A DNA stretch of 49,191 nt from Halococcus thailandensis JCM 13552 (GCF_000336715.1 NZ_AOMF01000171.1:90121-139311); one strand, 5' to 3'; shown: positions 17,279 through 26,935, numbered from the stretch's first letter. Numbers and translations are program-made. Notes: generated from the sequence alone by a model not told the origin.

Positions 17279-19545
17279 ACCTCACGATCAAACCGCTCAA
17301 ACAGAAGGACGCCGGGCGCGGACTGGCGGCGGTCGACCGCGCGGCGATGGACGACCTCGATCTCGAAAACGGCGACTACATCCTGATCGAGGGTGGCGAG
17401 GGTCGCGCCATCGCGCGCGTCTGGCCCGGCTACCCCGACGATCAGGGACAGGGCGTGATCCGCATCGACGGCCAGCTCCGCAGCGAGGCCCAGGTCGGCA
17501 TCGACGATCGCGTGAGCGTCGAGAAAGCCGAAGTCAAGCCCGCCCAGTCGGTCACGGTGGCGCTGCCCCAGAACCTCCGCATCAGGGGGAACATCGGCCC
17601 CTACGTCCGGGACAAGCTCTCGGGACAGGCCATCACGCAGGGTCAGACGATCCCGTTCTCGCTCGGCTTCGGGCCGTTTTCGGGCAGTTCGGGCCAGCGC
17701 ATCCCCCTCAGGATCGCCGAAACGAACCCCGACGGCACGGTGATCGTCGCCGAGAACACCGATATCGAGATCAGCGAGAAACCCGCGGAGGAGATCGTCT
17801 CCGACGCCCAGAGCGGCGACGGCGGCGGGACCACCCCATCGGTGACCTACGAGGACATCGGCGGACTCGACCGCGAGCTCGAACAGGTCCGCGAGATGAT
17901 CGAACTGCCGATGCGCCACCCCGAGCTGTTCCAACAGCTGGGCATCGAACCGCCGAAAGGGGTTCTCCTGCACGGCCCGCCCGGCACGGGGAAGACGCTG
18001 ATAGCGAAAGCGGTCGCCAACGAGATCGACGCCCACTTCGAGACGATCTCGGGTCCCGAGATCATGTCGAAGTACTACGGCGAGAGCGAAGAACAGCTCC
18101 GCGAGATGTTCGACGAAGCGGAAGAAAACGAGCCGGCGATCGTCTTCATCGACGAGATCGACTCGATCGCGCCCAAACGCGACGAGACCTCCGGCGACGT
18201 CGAACGTCGTGTCGTCGCCCAGCTCCTCAGCCTGATGGACGGGCTCGAAGAGCGCGGCCAGGTGACGGTGATCGCCGCCACCAACCGTGTGGACGCGATC
18301 GACCCCGCACTGCGCCGTGGCGGCCGGTTCGACCGCGAGATCGAAATCGGCGTCCCCGACAAGGAAGGGCGCAAGGAGATCCTGCAGGTCCACACGCGTG
18401 GCATGCCGCTGGCCGACGGGATCGATCTCGACACCTACGCCGAGAACACCCACGGGTTCGTCGGCTCGGACATCGAAAGCCTCGCCAAGGAGTCGGCGAT
18501 GAACGCGCTGCGGCGGATCCGGCCCGAGCTCGATCTCGACGAGGAGGAGATCGACGCCGAGGTGCTCGAATCGATGCAGGTCACGCGCGACGACATCAAG
18601 AGCGCGCTCAAAGGCATCGAGCCGAGCGCGCTCCGCGAGGTCTTCGTCGAGGTCCCGGACGTCACCTGGGAGAGCGTCGGCGGTCTGGAGGACACCAAAG
18701 AGCGCCTCCGCGAAACCGTCCAGTGGCCGCTCGACTACCCCGAAGTGTTCGAGGCGATGGACATGAACGCCGCCAAGGGCGTGATGATGTACGGCCCGCC
18801 CGGTACGGGGAAGACCCTGCTGGCGAAGGCCATCGCCAACGAAGCCCAGTCGAACTTCATCTCGATCAAGGGCCCCGAACTGCTCAACAAGTTCGTCGGC
18901 GAATCGGAGAAGGGCGTCCGTGAAGTGTTCTCCAAAGCACGCGAGAACGCTCCCACGGTGATCTTCTTCGACGAGATCGACGCGATCGCTGGCGAGCGCG
19001 GCCGCAACATGGGCGACTCCGGCGTGGGCGAACGCGTCGTCTCCCAGCTCCTCACGGAGCTCGACGGGCTCGAAGAGCTGGAGGACGTCGTGGTGATCGC
19101 CACCTCCAACAGACCCGACCTGATCGACAGCGCACTCCTGCGCCCGGGTCGGCTCGACAGACACGTCCACGTCCCCGTGCCCGACGAGGACGCCCGCGAG
19201 GCGATCTTCGATGTCCACACGCGCGACAAACCACTCGCCGACGACGTGGACCTCGACGATCTCGCCCGGCGGACGGAGGGCTACGTCGGCGCGGACATCG
19301 AAGCCGTCACCCGCGAGGCTGCGATGGCCGCAACCCGCGAGTTCATCCAGACTGTGGATCCCGAGGATCTCGACGGCAGCGTCGGCAACGTCCGTATCGA
19401 GGACGAGCACTTCGACCAGGCGCTCGACGACGTCACGCCGAGCGTCACCGCCGAGACCAAGGAGCGCTACGACGAGATCGAGGACCGCTTCGACAGCGGC
19501 GAACCCGCCACCGAGGAGCGCGAGGTCGGCCGGACCTTCCAGTAG
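17275..19545 (+). CDS. Cdc48/VAT-type AAA+ ATPase
   Basis: The 756-residue protein has an N-terminal double-psi-barrel/CDC48 N-domain ([20 protein letters not shown] onward, about 1-185), then two AAA modules. Walker A motifs GPPGTGKT are at about 234-241 and 507-514, each followed by a Walker B ([16 protein letters not shown]) and arginine-finger regions ([19 protein letters not shown]). It is a ring unfoldase that extracts proteins for the proteasome. A co-translated Hsp20-like partner and an operator-like palindrome upstream are notable. A T6 tract follows 12 bases after the stop. Confidence 0.96.
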   Translation: MNLTIKPLKQKDAGRGLAAVDRAAMDDLDLENGDYILIEGGEGRAIARVWPGYPDDQGQGVIRIDGQLRSEAQVGIDDRVSVEKAEVKPAQSVTVALPQNLRIRGNIGPYVRDKLSGQAITQGQTIPFSLGFGPFSGSSGQRIPLRIAETNPDGTVIVAENTDIEISEKPAEEIVSDAQSGDGGGTTPSVTYEDIGGLDRELEQVREMIELPMRHPELFQQLGIEPPKGVLLHGPPGTGKTLIAKAVANEIDAHFETISGPEIMSKYYGESEEQLREMFDEAEENEPAIVFIDEIDSIAPKRDETSGDVERRVVAQLLSLMDGLEERGQVTVIAATNRVDAIDPALRRGGRFDREIEIGVPDKEGRKEILQVHTRGMPLADGIDLDTYAENTHGFVGSDIESLAKESAMNALRRIRPELDLDEEEIDAEVLESMQVTRDDIKSALKGIEPSALREVFVEVPDVTWESVGGLEDTKERLRETVQWPLDYPEVFEAMDMNAAKGVMMYGPPGTGKTLLAKAIANEAQSNFISIKGPELLNKFVGESEKGVREVFSKARENAPTVIFFDEIDAIAGERGRNMGDSGVGERVVSQLLTELDGLEELEDVVVIATSNRPDLIDSALLRPGRLDRHVHVPVPDEDAREAIFDVHTRDKPLADDVDLDDLARRTEGYVGADIEAVTREAAMAATREFIQTVDPEDLDGSVGNVRIEDEHFDQALDDVTPSVTAETKERYDEIEDRFDSGEPATEEREVGRTFQ

Positions 19546-19936
19546 GCAACCTCCACTTTTTTACGACTCGGGTCGGCTCACTCCGTTCGCCGACCGCTCG
19601 TCGCAAAAACCTGGACTAAAAACTGCCGCTCGCAAACCGCGCTCACTTCGTTCGCGCGGATGCACACTCTCCGCACAGCACCGCCGAAGCCCTCGGCGCG
19701 CGCTCACTCCGTTCGCTACTCGCTCCCTACGGTCGTCTGCTCGCGGGCCGGAGGCCCGCTCGCAGGGTACGAGGGACCTTCGGTCCTCGCTACTCGCGCG
19801 CCTCGCCCTTCATCCGCCAGGACCGCACCGCGACTGCCACCACCGGGTGGCCCGGGGCCGCCGAAACTCACGTTCGCGGTTGCGGTTCGAGCATCGAACC
19901 AGAACCCATTACGTCGACCGTACCGTAGCGACTGCA
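19546..19936 (+). repeat. Dispersed intergenic repeat, copy A
   Basis: This 391-base gene-free stretch shares ordered blocks with 31679-32090: CTAAAAACT-CCGCTCGCAAAC, CCGCGCTCACT-CGTTCGCGCGGATGC, CGCACAGCACCGC, GAAGCCCTCG and TCGCCCTTCATCC-CCA. Two tight hairpins lie inside: GCGGGCC-GGA-GGCCCGC (19743-19759) and one around GGGACC-TTC-GGTCC (19770-19789). It sits right behind a terminator and just before the SafE-like gene. No transposase is present. Confidence 0.72.
19557..19562 (+). terminator. Poly-T terminator after Cdc48
   Basis: Six consecutive T residues follow closely after the stop codon in otherwise GC-rich DNA, typical of archaeal intrinsic termination. Confidence 0.6.
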
Positions 19937-20782
19937 ATGGTTGCCAGCCCGCTCGCAGCCGTCGGGACGGGGATCTCCGGTCAGCTCTCGGGACTCGCGA
20001 CGGGCGGCTACGGGCTGGCGGTGTTCTTCCTCATCGGACTGTTCGGCGGCGCACACTGCATCGGGATGTGCGGACCGCTGGTCGCGACCTACGCCGAGCG
20101 CATGGAGACCGACGACCGCTGGTCGGGCGCGCTCACGCTCTACGAGGTGCGCCAGCACGCGCTGTTCAACCTCGGGCGCACGATCAGCTACGCGCTCATC
20201 GGCGGGATCTTCGGTCTCGCCGGCGCGCTCCTCTACGGCACGGTGGAACTCGCGGGCGTGCTCGGCCCGATCCAGGGCGCGATCGGCATCGTGATGGGTG
20301 GCGCGATCGTCGTGATGGGCGTCACTCGGTTGGCGGGCTACCAACAGGGCACGGTCGAGGGAATCGTCGCCGGCACGGGGATCGGCTCGCTGTTCGCCCG
20401 GAGCTACACGGCCATCTCGACGCGCATCGACCGCTGGGTCAACGGCGTCGGGATCATGGGTCTGGGCGCGCTCCACGGCCTCCTCCCCTGCATGCTGCTC
20501 TATCCTGCCTTTCTCTACGCGTTCGCACAGGGCTCGCCCCTTCACGGACTCCTCTCGCTTGGCGCGCTCGGTCTCGGGACGATTCCGAGCGTCTTTCTCT
20601 ACGGCACGGTCATCCAGTCGGTGAGCGCGCGCCAGCGACAGGTCGTCCACTACGGCCTTGGCGTACTGTTTATCGGGCTCGGTTACGTACTGCTGGCGAT
20701 GGGTTTCATGCGTTTCGGCATCACTCTCCCGCTGCCGGAGATCCCCTACTACCAGCCGCTCGGACCGGGTGGGGGCGCCTGA
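19937..20782 (+). CDS. SafE/UreH-type membrane protein linked to a copper ATPase
   Basis: The 281-residue protein has about six hydrophobic segments. The motif GGAHCIGMCGP (38-47, Cys41 and Cys45) is repeated in weaker form later as GALHGLLPCMLLYPAF. This is the sulfite exporter TauE/SafE-like family (UreH/DsbD-like) that in many prokaryotes sits next to FixI/CcoI-type copper ATPases. It is adjacent to the ATPase gene with no gap (TGA then ATG). Metal transfer or thiol handling for cuproenzyme assembly is inferred. The ATG at 19937 is chosen because it is the first start before the first helix. Confidence 0.84.
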   Translation: MVASPLAAVGTGISGQLSGLATGGYGLAVFFLIGLFGGAHCIGMCGPLVATYAERMETDDRWSGALTLYEVRQHALFNLGRTISYALIGGIFGLAGALLYGTVELAGVLGPIQGAIGIVMGGAIVVMGVTRLAGYQQGTVEGIVAGTGIGSLFARSYTAISTRIDRWVNGVGIMGLGALHGLLPCMLLYPAFLYAFAQGSPLHGLLSLGALGLGTIPSVFLYGTVIQSVSARQRQVVHYGLGVLFIGLGYVLLAMGFMRFGITLPLPEIPYYQPLGPGGGA

Positions 20783-23197
20783 ATGGCGGCGTGTACGCTC
20801 TGTGAACTCCCCGTCGAGGAACCGATCACCGATCCGGACGTCGACGGCGAGTTCTGCTGTCGTGGCTGTCTCGAAGTCGCCCGCCTCGTCGACGAGGACG
20901 AGGAGACCGAACTCTCGATCACGGCCATCCGCGAGCGCGCGGCCGACGAAGATCCCGAACTCTCGGTTCCCGAGGGAGCCGAGACGGCCTATCTCTCGGT
21001 CGACGGGATGCACTGTCAGACCTGCGAGGGGTTCATCGAACTGCTCGCCGAGGAGGAGTCGGGCGTCCACGAGGCGCGCGCGAGCTACGCGACCGAGATG
21101 CTCCGGATCGTCTACGATCCCGACGAAACCGATCGCGAGGCGCTCGCCGAGGCGGTGAGTCGCCTCGGCTATCGTGCGAGCGGGCCCGACGAGGAGGACG
21201 ACTCGCTGCGCTCGCGCGTCGAGTTCGGGAAGTATCGAGCCGTTCTCGCCGCAGTGGTGATGATGCCCGTGCTGGTCCTCTACATCCTGTTCATCTATCC
21301 CGTCTATCTCGGCATCTATCCAGAGAGCTTCCTCTACGGGGGAACCATCGAGGCGATGGTGTTCGGCCCGCTCGCGGTCTGGAGCACCCTCATCCTGATC
21401 GGCCTCGGCTATCCGATCTTCCGCGGGGCCTACGTGAGCCTGCGCGTCGGCCGGCCGAACATGGACGTGCTCATCGCCATCGCCGTGCTCGCGGCCTACG
21501 GCTACTCGCTGGTGACCTTGCTCGCCGGCGGGCGTGACCCGTACTTCGACGTCGCAGTGATGGTGCTCGTCGTCGTCACGATCGGCAACCACATCGAGTC
21601 GCGCGTCAAGCGCGCCGCGCTCGGCAACCGGACCGAACTCACCGACTCGCGGGCGAGCGAGGCGCGCCGGATGGTCGGCGACACCACCGAGACGATCGAT
21701 ATCGACGCCTGCGAACCGGGCGATCACCTGCTCGTCAAACCCGGCGAGCGCATCCCGGTCGACGGAACCATCGTCGAGGGCACCGCGGCCATCGACGAGG
21801 CGCTCGTCACCGGCGAGTCGGTCCCCCAGCGCAAGTCCGACGGCGACGACGTGCTGGGTGGGTCGGTGCTCACCGACAGCGCGATCGTCGTCGAAGTCGG
21901 CCCGGACGCCACGAGCACGATCGATCGGCTCGTCGAGCTGCTCTGGAGCGTCAAGAGTTCGGATTCGGGCGTTCAGCGTCTCGTCAACCGGTTCGCGGTC
22001 GTGTTCGTCCCGCTCGTGGTCTCGATCGCCGCGCTCACGGCCGTCGGCTGGCTCGCGCTCGGCAACGACGTGAGCACGGCCATGCTGGCCGGCGTTTCGG
22101 TCCTCGTGATCTCCTGTCCGTGCTCGCTCGGCATCGCCACGCCGCTCGCGCTCGCGGCGGCCACCCGCGACGCCGCCGACGATCGGATCCTGGTGCTCAA
22201 CGAGACGGTGCTCGAACGGATCAACGACTCGGACATCGTCGTCTTCGACAAGACGGGGACGCTCACCACCGGTGAGATGGAACTCGCCGACGTCGTGGGC
22301 GAGAGCGAGGACGAGGTGCTGGCGATGGCCGCCGCCGTCGAACGCCGATCGAGCCATCCGATCGCCGCCGCCATCGACGCGGCCGCACCGCCGACCACCC
22401 GCTCGGTCTCCGCCTTCGAGCGCGCCGATCGCACCGTCTCGGCGCTCGTCGACGACACCCGCGTCGTCGTCGGTCATCCCGATTCGTTCGGCGACGAGTG
22501 GGCGATGCCCGAAGGGATCGAGCGGGCAGTCGTCGAGGCCTACGATTCGGGAACCCATCCGACCGCCGTCGCGTGGGATGGAGAGGTACGTGGGCTCGTG
22601 ACGGTCCGCGACACGCCCCGCGAGGGCTGGGCCGACGTCGTCTCGGACCTCGCGGCCGACGATCGCGAGATCGTCGTGCTGACCGGTGACGACGAGCGGA
22701 TGACCGGCACGTTCGCGAGCCACCCCGACGTCGACCAGGTGTTCTCGGGCGTACGCCCCGAGTCGAAGGGTGCGATCGTCCGTGGCCTGCGCGAGCGCGG
22801 GACGACCACGATGGTCGGCGACGGGACGAACGACGCGCCGGCGCTCGCGAGCGCGGATCTCGGCATCGCCGTCGCGAGCGGCACCGAGATCGCCATCGAA
22901 GCGGCCGACGCCGTCGTGATGGACGACCGCCTCGAAGCCGTGCCCGAACTGTTCTCGCTGGCGACGGCGACGCGCGGGCGCATCAAGCAGAACCTGCTCT
23001 GGGCGGGCGCGTACAACGCGGTGGCGATCCCGCTCGCGATCGCCGGCGTCATCACGCCGCTGCTCGCCGCCCTCATGATGGCCGTCAGCAGCCTCATCGT
23101 CGTCTACAACTCCAAGCGCCGGCTCCTGGACGATTCCGAACGGTCGATACCGTCCAGCGAGCGCCCGCAGGTACAGCCCCGACCGCAGTCGAACTGA
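20783..23197 (+). CDS. Heavy-metal (copper) P1B-type ATPase, CcoI/FixI-like
   Basis: The 804-residue protein starts with a Cys cluster (Cys4, Cys7, Cys25, Cys26, Cys29) typical of the extra metal-binding domain of CcoI/FixI-type pumps. An HMA domain with GMHCQTC (Cys78, Cys81) follows. It then has eight predicted membrane helices, the TGES actuator motif, the transport site CPC (445-447), DKTGTLT with phosphorylated Asp489, SSHP and GDGTNDAP. The CPC motif indicates Cu+/Ag+ transport. The N-terminal cluster and the SafE-like neighbour point to metal supply for a terminal oxidase rather than simple detoxification (inference). Confidence 0.93.
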   Translation: MAACTLCELPVEEPITDPDVDGEFCCRGCLEVARLVDEDEETELSITAIRERAADEDPELSVPEGAETAYLSVDGMHCQTCEGFIELLAEEESGVHEARASYATEMLRIVYDPDETDREALAEAVSRLGYRASGPDEEDDSLRSRVEFGKYRAVLAAVVMMPVLVLYILFIYPVYLGIYPESFLYGGTIEAMVFGPLAVWSTLILIGLGYPIFRGAYVSLRVGRPNMDVLIAIAVLAAYGYSLVTLLAGGRDPYFDVAVMVLVVVTIGNHIESRVKRAALGNRTELTDSRASEARRMVGDTTETIDIDACEPGDHLLVKPGERIPVDGTIVEGTAAIDEALVTGESVPQRKSDGDDVLGGSVLTDSAIVVEVGPDATSTIDRLVELLWSVKSSDSGVQRLVNRFAVVFVPLVVSIAALTAVGWLALGNDVSTAMLAGVSVLVISCPCSLGIATPLALAAATRDAADDRILVLNETVLERINDSDIVVFDKTGTLTTGEMELADVVGESEDEVLAMAAAVERRSSHPIAAAIDAAAPPTTRSVSAFERADRTVSALVDDTRVVVGHPDSFGDEWAMPEGIERAVVEAYDSGTHPTAVAWDGEVRGLVTVRDTPREGWADVVSDLAADDREIVVLTGDDERMTGTFASHPDVDQVFSGVRPESKGAIVRGLRERGTTTMVGDGTNDAPALASADLGIAVASGTEIAIEAADAVVMDDRLEAVPELFSLATATRGRIKQNLLWAGAYNAVAIPLAIAGVITPLLAALMMAVSSLIVVYNSKRRLLDDSERSIPSSERPQVQPRPQSN

Positions 23198-23234
23198 CCT
23201 GGCGCTCACACCGATCATCGTCGGAATCGCGGCG

Positions 23235-24512
23235 TTACGGTCGTCGTTCGGCGATCTCCTGAATCGAATCGGTGAGTGTATCGACGCCGATGGCGATCGA
23301 TTCCTCGTCGACGTCGAAGGTCGCGGTGTGATGCCCTCCTGGATGATCGGTGCCGACACAGACGTAGGCCGCCAGCCCGCCGTTCTCCTGGACTTCTCGC
23401 ATGAGATAGGTCGCGTCCTCGCTGCCGCCGAGCGCGTCGCGTTCGGTCGCCGTCTCGACGCGTTCCATACTTGTGGTGACCTCGTGGACGAGATCGACGA
23501 GCCCGGCGTCGCTTTCGGCGCTCGGCGCACCACCCACGGTCGAGAGCGAGAGCGAACAGCCGTGCATCGCGGCGGCGTTGTCGAGAATTCGCTCGGCGCG
23601 CTCGCGGGTGTACTCCATCAGTTCCGTACTCTGGCCCCGGACTTCGCCCTCGACGAACGCCTCTTCGGGGACGATGTTCGTCGCACTGCCGCCGCCGACC
23701 ATCCCTGCGTTCACCCTCGTGGGACCGTCGCCGTGGCGCGGGATCGCGTAGAGGTTTTGAACGGCAGTCGCCATCGCCTGTACCGCGTTGTCGCCCGCGT
23801 TCGGCTCGTTGCCGGCGTGGGCGGGAGCGCCCGAGAAGTCGGCGCGGAAGTGATGCACAGCCAGAAAGTCGTCGATGCCCGCGACCACCTCGCCCGTCGG
23901 GTGGTCGAGGCCGACGTGCACAGCTAAAAGGTAGTCCACGTCGTCGAGATGGCCGCTGTCGGCCATCGGCTTCCCGCCGGCGACCATCTCCTCGCCGGGC
24001 TGGAACAGGAGCTTCAGCGTCCCCTGGAAATCGCTCTCGGCGATCGCTTCGAGCACCCCGATGCCGATGGTCGCGTGGGCGTCGTGCCCACAGGCGTGCA
24101 TCGCGCCCGTTTCGGAGCGAAACCCTTCCTTGACTGGTGTGTGCTCCTCGCTCTCCGACTCCTCGCGGAGCAGGCCGTCGATGTCGACACGGAGCGCGAC
24201 CGTGGGTCCCGCGCCGCGTTCGAGCACTGCCACCGCGCCGGTGTAGCCACCCTCCAGTCGATCGAGCACGTCCTCGCGTGCGCCGGTCTCGCGGGCACGG
24301 TCGTACCATCGCTGGAGCTCGTCACCGTCGGGCACGGCCGTGCGATCGCCGTCGGCGAGCGCGTCCGGGCCGACGTGGAGTTCGTCGACGCCGATGCGCT
24401 CGCACTCGTCGACGATGCGGCTCGTGGTGTAGAACTCCCGCCAGGCGGGTTCCGGGTGGCGGTGGAGGTCGCGGCGCAGTTCGACGAGGTCGGCGTGGCG
24501 GGCGTCCTGCAT
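23235..24512 (-). CDS. M20 family amidohydrolase (AbgA/HipO-like)
   Basis: The 425-residue protein has the M20D layout: LRRDLHRHPEPAWREFYT at the start, the metal-binding motifs HACGHDAHATIG and GEEMVAGGKPMADSGHL, VHVGLDHPTG, then a dimerisation domain and a final TDHPGGHHTATFD. Such enzymes hydrolyse N-acyl amino acids or p-aminobenzoyl-glutamate; a long insertion after the first motif (about 45-80) resembles AbgA. The substrate remains open. Transcribed alone, convergent to the copper operon. Confidence 0.88.
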   Translation of the reverse strand: MQDARHADLVELRRDLHRHPEPAWREFYTTSRIVDECERIGVDELHVGPDALADGDRTAVPDGDELQRWYDRARETGAREDVLDRLEGGYTGAVAVLERGAGPTVALRVDIDGLLREESESEEHTPVKEGFRSETGAMHACGHDAHATIGIGVLEAIAESDFQGTLKLLFQPGEEMVAGGKPMADSGHLDDVDYLLAVHVGLDHPTGEVVAGIDDFLAVHHFRADFSGAPAHAGNEPNAGDNAVQAMATAVQNLYAIPRHGDGPTRVNAGMVGGGSATNIVPEEAFVEGEVRGQSTELMEYTRERAERILDNAAAMHGCSLSLSTVGGAPSAESDAGLVDLVHEVTTSMERVETATERDALGGSEDATYLMREVQENGGLAAYVCVGTDHPGGHHTATFDVDEESIAIGVDTLTDSIQEIAERRP

Positions 24513-24550
24513 ACGCCGACTGCGTGGCCCCGATTCTTAAATCCGGACGC

Positions 24551-24865
24551 TCAGCGGACCTGTTCGACGTCGATCTCGACGTGGACGCCGGCGGGGAACC
24601 CGCTATCGGCGACGCTGCGGGCGAACTCGTCGTGGCCGACGATCTCGATCGTGCGCGAGTAGATCGTGTAGGTCCAGTCGGCGAACCGCCCGCCGGACGT
24701 CGAGAGCCGTTTCGACTGTGGGGCGCGTTGCTGGCGAGGCTGACCCGCGTGTGGGCCGCCGAACTCGACGCCCTTGCGGGCGGCGCTCTCCTTGATCTCC
24801 GTGACCGTGCGATCGAGCGCGCCCCGGTCGCCGCTCGTGAGGGCGAGCTTCGTGACGAAAGGCAT
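24551..24865 (-). CDS. uS10/mL48-family protein (second S10-like paralogue)
   Basis: The 104-residue protein has the uS10 fold signature: KLALTSGDRGALDRTVTEIKESAARKGVEFGGP..., a basic loop RQQRAPQSKRLSTSGGRF, and YSRTIEIVGHDEF. It differs from the canonical archaeal S10, which is normally encoded beside EF-1A, so this is a paralogue. Its role could be ribosomal under special conditions or non-ribosomal. The loop normally buried in 16S rRNA is present. Confidence 0.85.
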   Translation of the reverse strand: MPFVTKLALTSGDRGALDRTVTEIKESAARKGVEFGGPHAGQPRQQRAPQSKRLSTSGGRFADWTYTIYSRTIEIVGHDEFARSVADSGFPAGVHVEIDVEQVR

Positions 24866-24963
24866 ACTCGGTAGTGAGTTCCCGCCCGCTCAAAACGGCC
24901 CCGGTTGGCCGCGTCGCCCGGTGAAACAACAACCAATTAAACGCTGCCCGAATAGCCACTCCA

Positions 24964-25389
24964 ATGGCAGTCGAAGCGACGAGCGCGGGGGCTATCCTCT
25001 TTCGCGACACGAGAGGCCGCCGCGAGTATCTCTTGCTCAAGAGCCGTCCCGGGGACTGGGAGTTCCCCAAAGGCGGCGTCGAGGGCGAGGAAGAACTCCA
25101 GCAGACGGCGATTCGAGAGGTAACGGAGGAATCGGGGATCAGCGATTTCAGACTCATCGACGGGTTCCGCCGCGAGTACGACTACGTGTTTCAGGCCGGC
25201 GGCGAAACCATCCACAAGACGGTGCATCTGTTCATCGCCGAATCCGCCGAGGCCAGCGCCGAGCTCTCGCACGAACACCGCGACCACCAGTGGCGCGACT
25301 ACGAGCAGGCGCTCAACACGATCACCCAAGATGGTCCACGCGACATCTTCCGGGAGGCTCACGACTACATCGACGATGCGGACTACTGA
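24964..25389 (+). CDS. Nudix hydrolase (Ap4A hydrolase-like)
   Basis: The 141-residue protein has a complete Nudix box from Gly37 to Ile59 (GGVEGEEELQQTAIREVTEE pattern GX5EX7REUXEEXGU). Before it comes KSRPGDWEFPKG, as in bis(5'-nucleosyl)-tetraphosphatases of the asymmetric type. It would hydrolyse Ap4A or related nucleotides. A TATA-like TTAAAC at 24937-24942 lies about 25 bases before the ATG, so the transcript is probably leaderless. Confidence 0.92.
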   Translation: MAVEATSAGAILFRDTRGRREYLLLKSRPGDWEFPKGGVEGEEELQQTAIREVTEESGISDFRLIDGFRREYDYVFQAGGETIHKTVHLFIAESAEASAELSHEHRDHQWRDYEQALNTITQDGPRDIFREAHDYIDDADY

Positions 25390-25410
25390 GGAACCGGCGG
25401 CCGACGGGAT

Positions 25411-26448
25411 GTGAGCCCCGACAGCGAGTTCGTCTTCGAGCTTGGGGTCTGTGGCTGGGCCGAGCGCAACTGGCCACCCGACGGCGATCTCGATCCCGAT
25501 ACGGCGGCGATCGTCGCGCGCCAGCTCGGCACCAGATACCGACGCTGGGACACAGTGATAATCAAGGCCGACAGGGAGGCACTCGCCCAGCGCGCCCGTT
25601 TCGGTACTCGAGCGCTCGATAGCGACCTGCTCCGTGTTGTCGAGAACGCCCCCGAATCGTGGACGTGGTATCGGGACGCCCTGCCCGAGCCCGATTTCCC
25701 CTGGCGATACGTGCGCGAGGCGGTCCATCGAGCCGCCGGCCGCGGAATCGTCGAAACCCGTCGGCAGAACAATCGCATCGAACTCCGGCGGAAATGGCGC
25801 TATCCGAACTGGATCGAGCGGATCGTCGCCATCGAGAACAAACCCGATCTCGACGCGAGCGCCGCGCGCGCCCTCGCCGGACAGATCGAGCGCGACGTGG
25901 CGCTCGCTCTCTGCGACGAGGTTTGGGTCGCCACCGCCAGCACCGAACACTCGATCGAACCCGTGCTTCTGGAGGATTTCCCCGTCGAGGCGGGTGTTCT
26001 GGTCGTCGATACCGACGCCGACGATGCCGCGAGCGTCGCCTGGCATCCCCGAACGCTCGCCGCCGCCGAAGCGGGCACGCGGATCACCGACCGGGCCAGC
26101 GGCGACGAGGGCGCGGCGACCGTCGAGTTCGCCGATCCGGACTGGAAGGCCGAGAAACGACTCGCCATCGCCGAGCGGGCCTACGAGCGCGGCTGGCGGT
26201 CGTACGCCGACACGATGCGCCCCGACTGTCGGCATTTCGAGCTTCGCGAGTCCGGCCGGACCGCCCTGCCGTGGTGTGCGGCGAAGGAAAAACACCAGAG
26301 CGCCGCCGAGTGTGCGGGCTCCTGTCCGAAATTCGAGCCCGAACCTCCCACGTGGCGATCACACGGTTGGCCGATCGAGGGTGGTCCCGGAAAAGCGATA
26401 CAGCGGTTGTTGGATGACCGGCGCGAGCGCCAACGGCCCGGCGAGTAG
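25411..26448 (+). CDS. DUF5787-like protein, possible PD-(D/E)XK nuclease with Cys cluster
   Basis: The 345-residue protein uses a GTG start, 21 bases after the Nudix gene. An N-terminal FELGVCGWAE motif and a central IVAIENKPD (Glu142, Lys144), followed by a helix AGQIERDVALALCDEVWVAT, look like the E-x-K core and following helix of a PD-(D/E)XK nuclease. The C-terminal part has four cysteines (273, 289, 301, 305) in an arrangement that could hold a zinc ion or Fe-S cluster, as in Cas4/AddB-type nucleases. The family assignment rests on overall resemblance; nuclease function is a hypothesis. Confidence 0.72.
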   Translation: MSPDSEFVFELGVCGWAERNWPPDGDLDPDTAAIVARQLGTRYRRWDTVIIKADREALAQRARFGTRALDSDLLRVVENAPESWTWYRDALPEPDFPWRYVREAVHRAAGRGIVETRRQNNRIELRRKWRYPNWIERIVAIENKPDLDASAARALAGQIERDVALALCDEVWVATASTEHSIEPVLLEDFPVEAGVLVVDTDADDAASVAWHPRTLAAAEAGTRITDRASGDEGAATVEFADPDWKAEKRLAIAERAYERGWRSYADTMRPDCRHFELRESGRTALPWCAAKEKHQSAAECAGSCPKFEPEPPTWRSHGWPIEGGPGKAIQRLLDDRRERQRPGE

Positions 26449-26449
26449 C

Positions 26450-26935
26450 TTACTCGTCGAGCGGTTCGACGACCACGTCCTCGCGCTCGACGGCCAGCCG
26501 GAAGGTCGGCACGGTCTTCTGGACGACGTCGACGACACCCCGGCGGGCGAGCCCGCGCAGCGCCGAACGCACGTTCTCGGGTGCAGGGTCGATATCGTGG
26601 GCGTCGCGGAGGCTGTGCAGGACCGAGACGACGCTCTCGGCGCGGTCGTCCTCGTCGGCGACGACGGCGAACACCTGTGCCTGGAGTTCGGGCACGGTTA
26701 CGGTTCGTGGGCCGTCGTCTTCGGTGTCGGCTCCGACGAGATCGGCGGCGTCGGCGGTCGCGCGGATCAGACTGTCCTCGTCGCGGTAGTAGTACGCTTT
26801 GAGCTCGCTTTCGAGATACTGGTGGACCTCGCTGCCGCTGTCCATCCCCCAGCGCTCCTCGAGTTCGCCGTTCTTCGTCGGCTGGAGGGCCACCACGTCG
26901 GCGAGACGCTCCTGTGCCTCCTCGGAGAGGGCCAT
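26450..26935 (-). CDS. DUF5797-like conserved haloarchaeal protein
   Basis: The 161-residue acidic protein starts MALSEEAQERLADVVALQPTKNGELEERWGMDSGSEVHQYLE and reads as a winged-helix-like fold followed by a second helical domain (VRSALRGLARRGVVDVVQ). This suggests two DNA- or protein-binding helix-turn-helix units. No enzyme motif is seen. It is convergent with the DUF5787-like gene, with one base between stops. Confidence 0.72.
   Translation of the reverse strand: MALSEEAQERLADVVALQPTKNGELEERWGMDSGSEVHQYLESELKAYYYRDEDSLIRATADAADLVGADTEDDGPRTVTVPELQAQVFAVVADEDDRAESVVSVLHSLRDAHDIDPAPENVRSALRGLARRGVVDVVQKTVPTFRLAVEREDVVVEPLDE

Noticed and set aside
17110-19410. Long minus-strand frame opposite cdc48
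   Set aside because: Mirror of the Cdc48 codons with no domain; Cdc48 on the plus strand is unambiguous.
19868-23533. A very long open frame on the minus strand across the copper ATPase region
   Set aside because: It is Arg/Asp/Glu-rich low-complexity sequence antisense to clear genes (SafE-like and P-ATPase); high GC content keeps such frames open.
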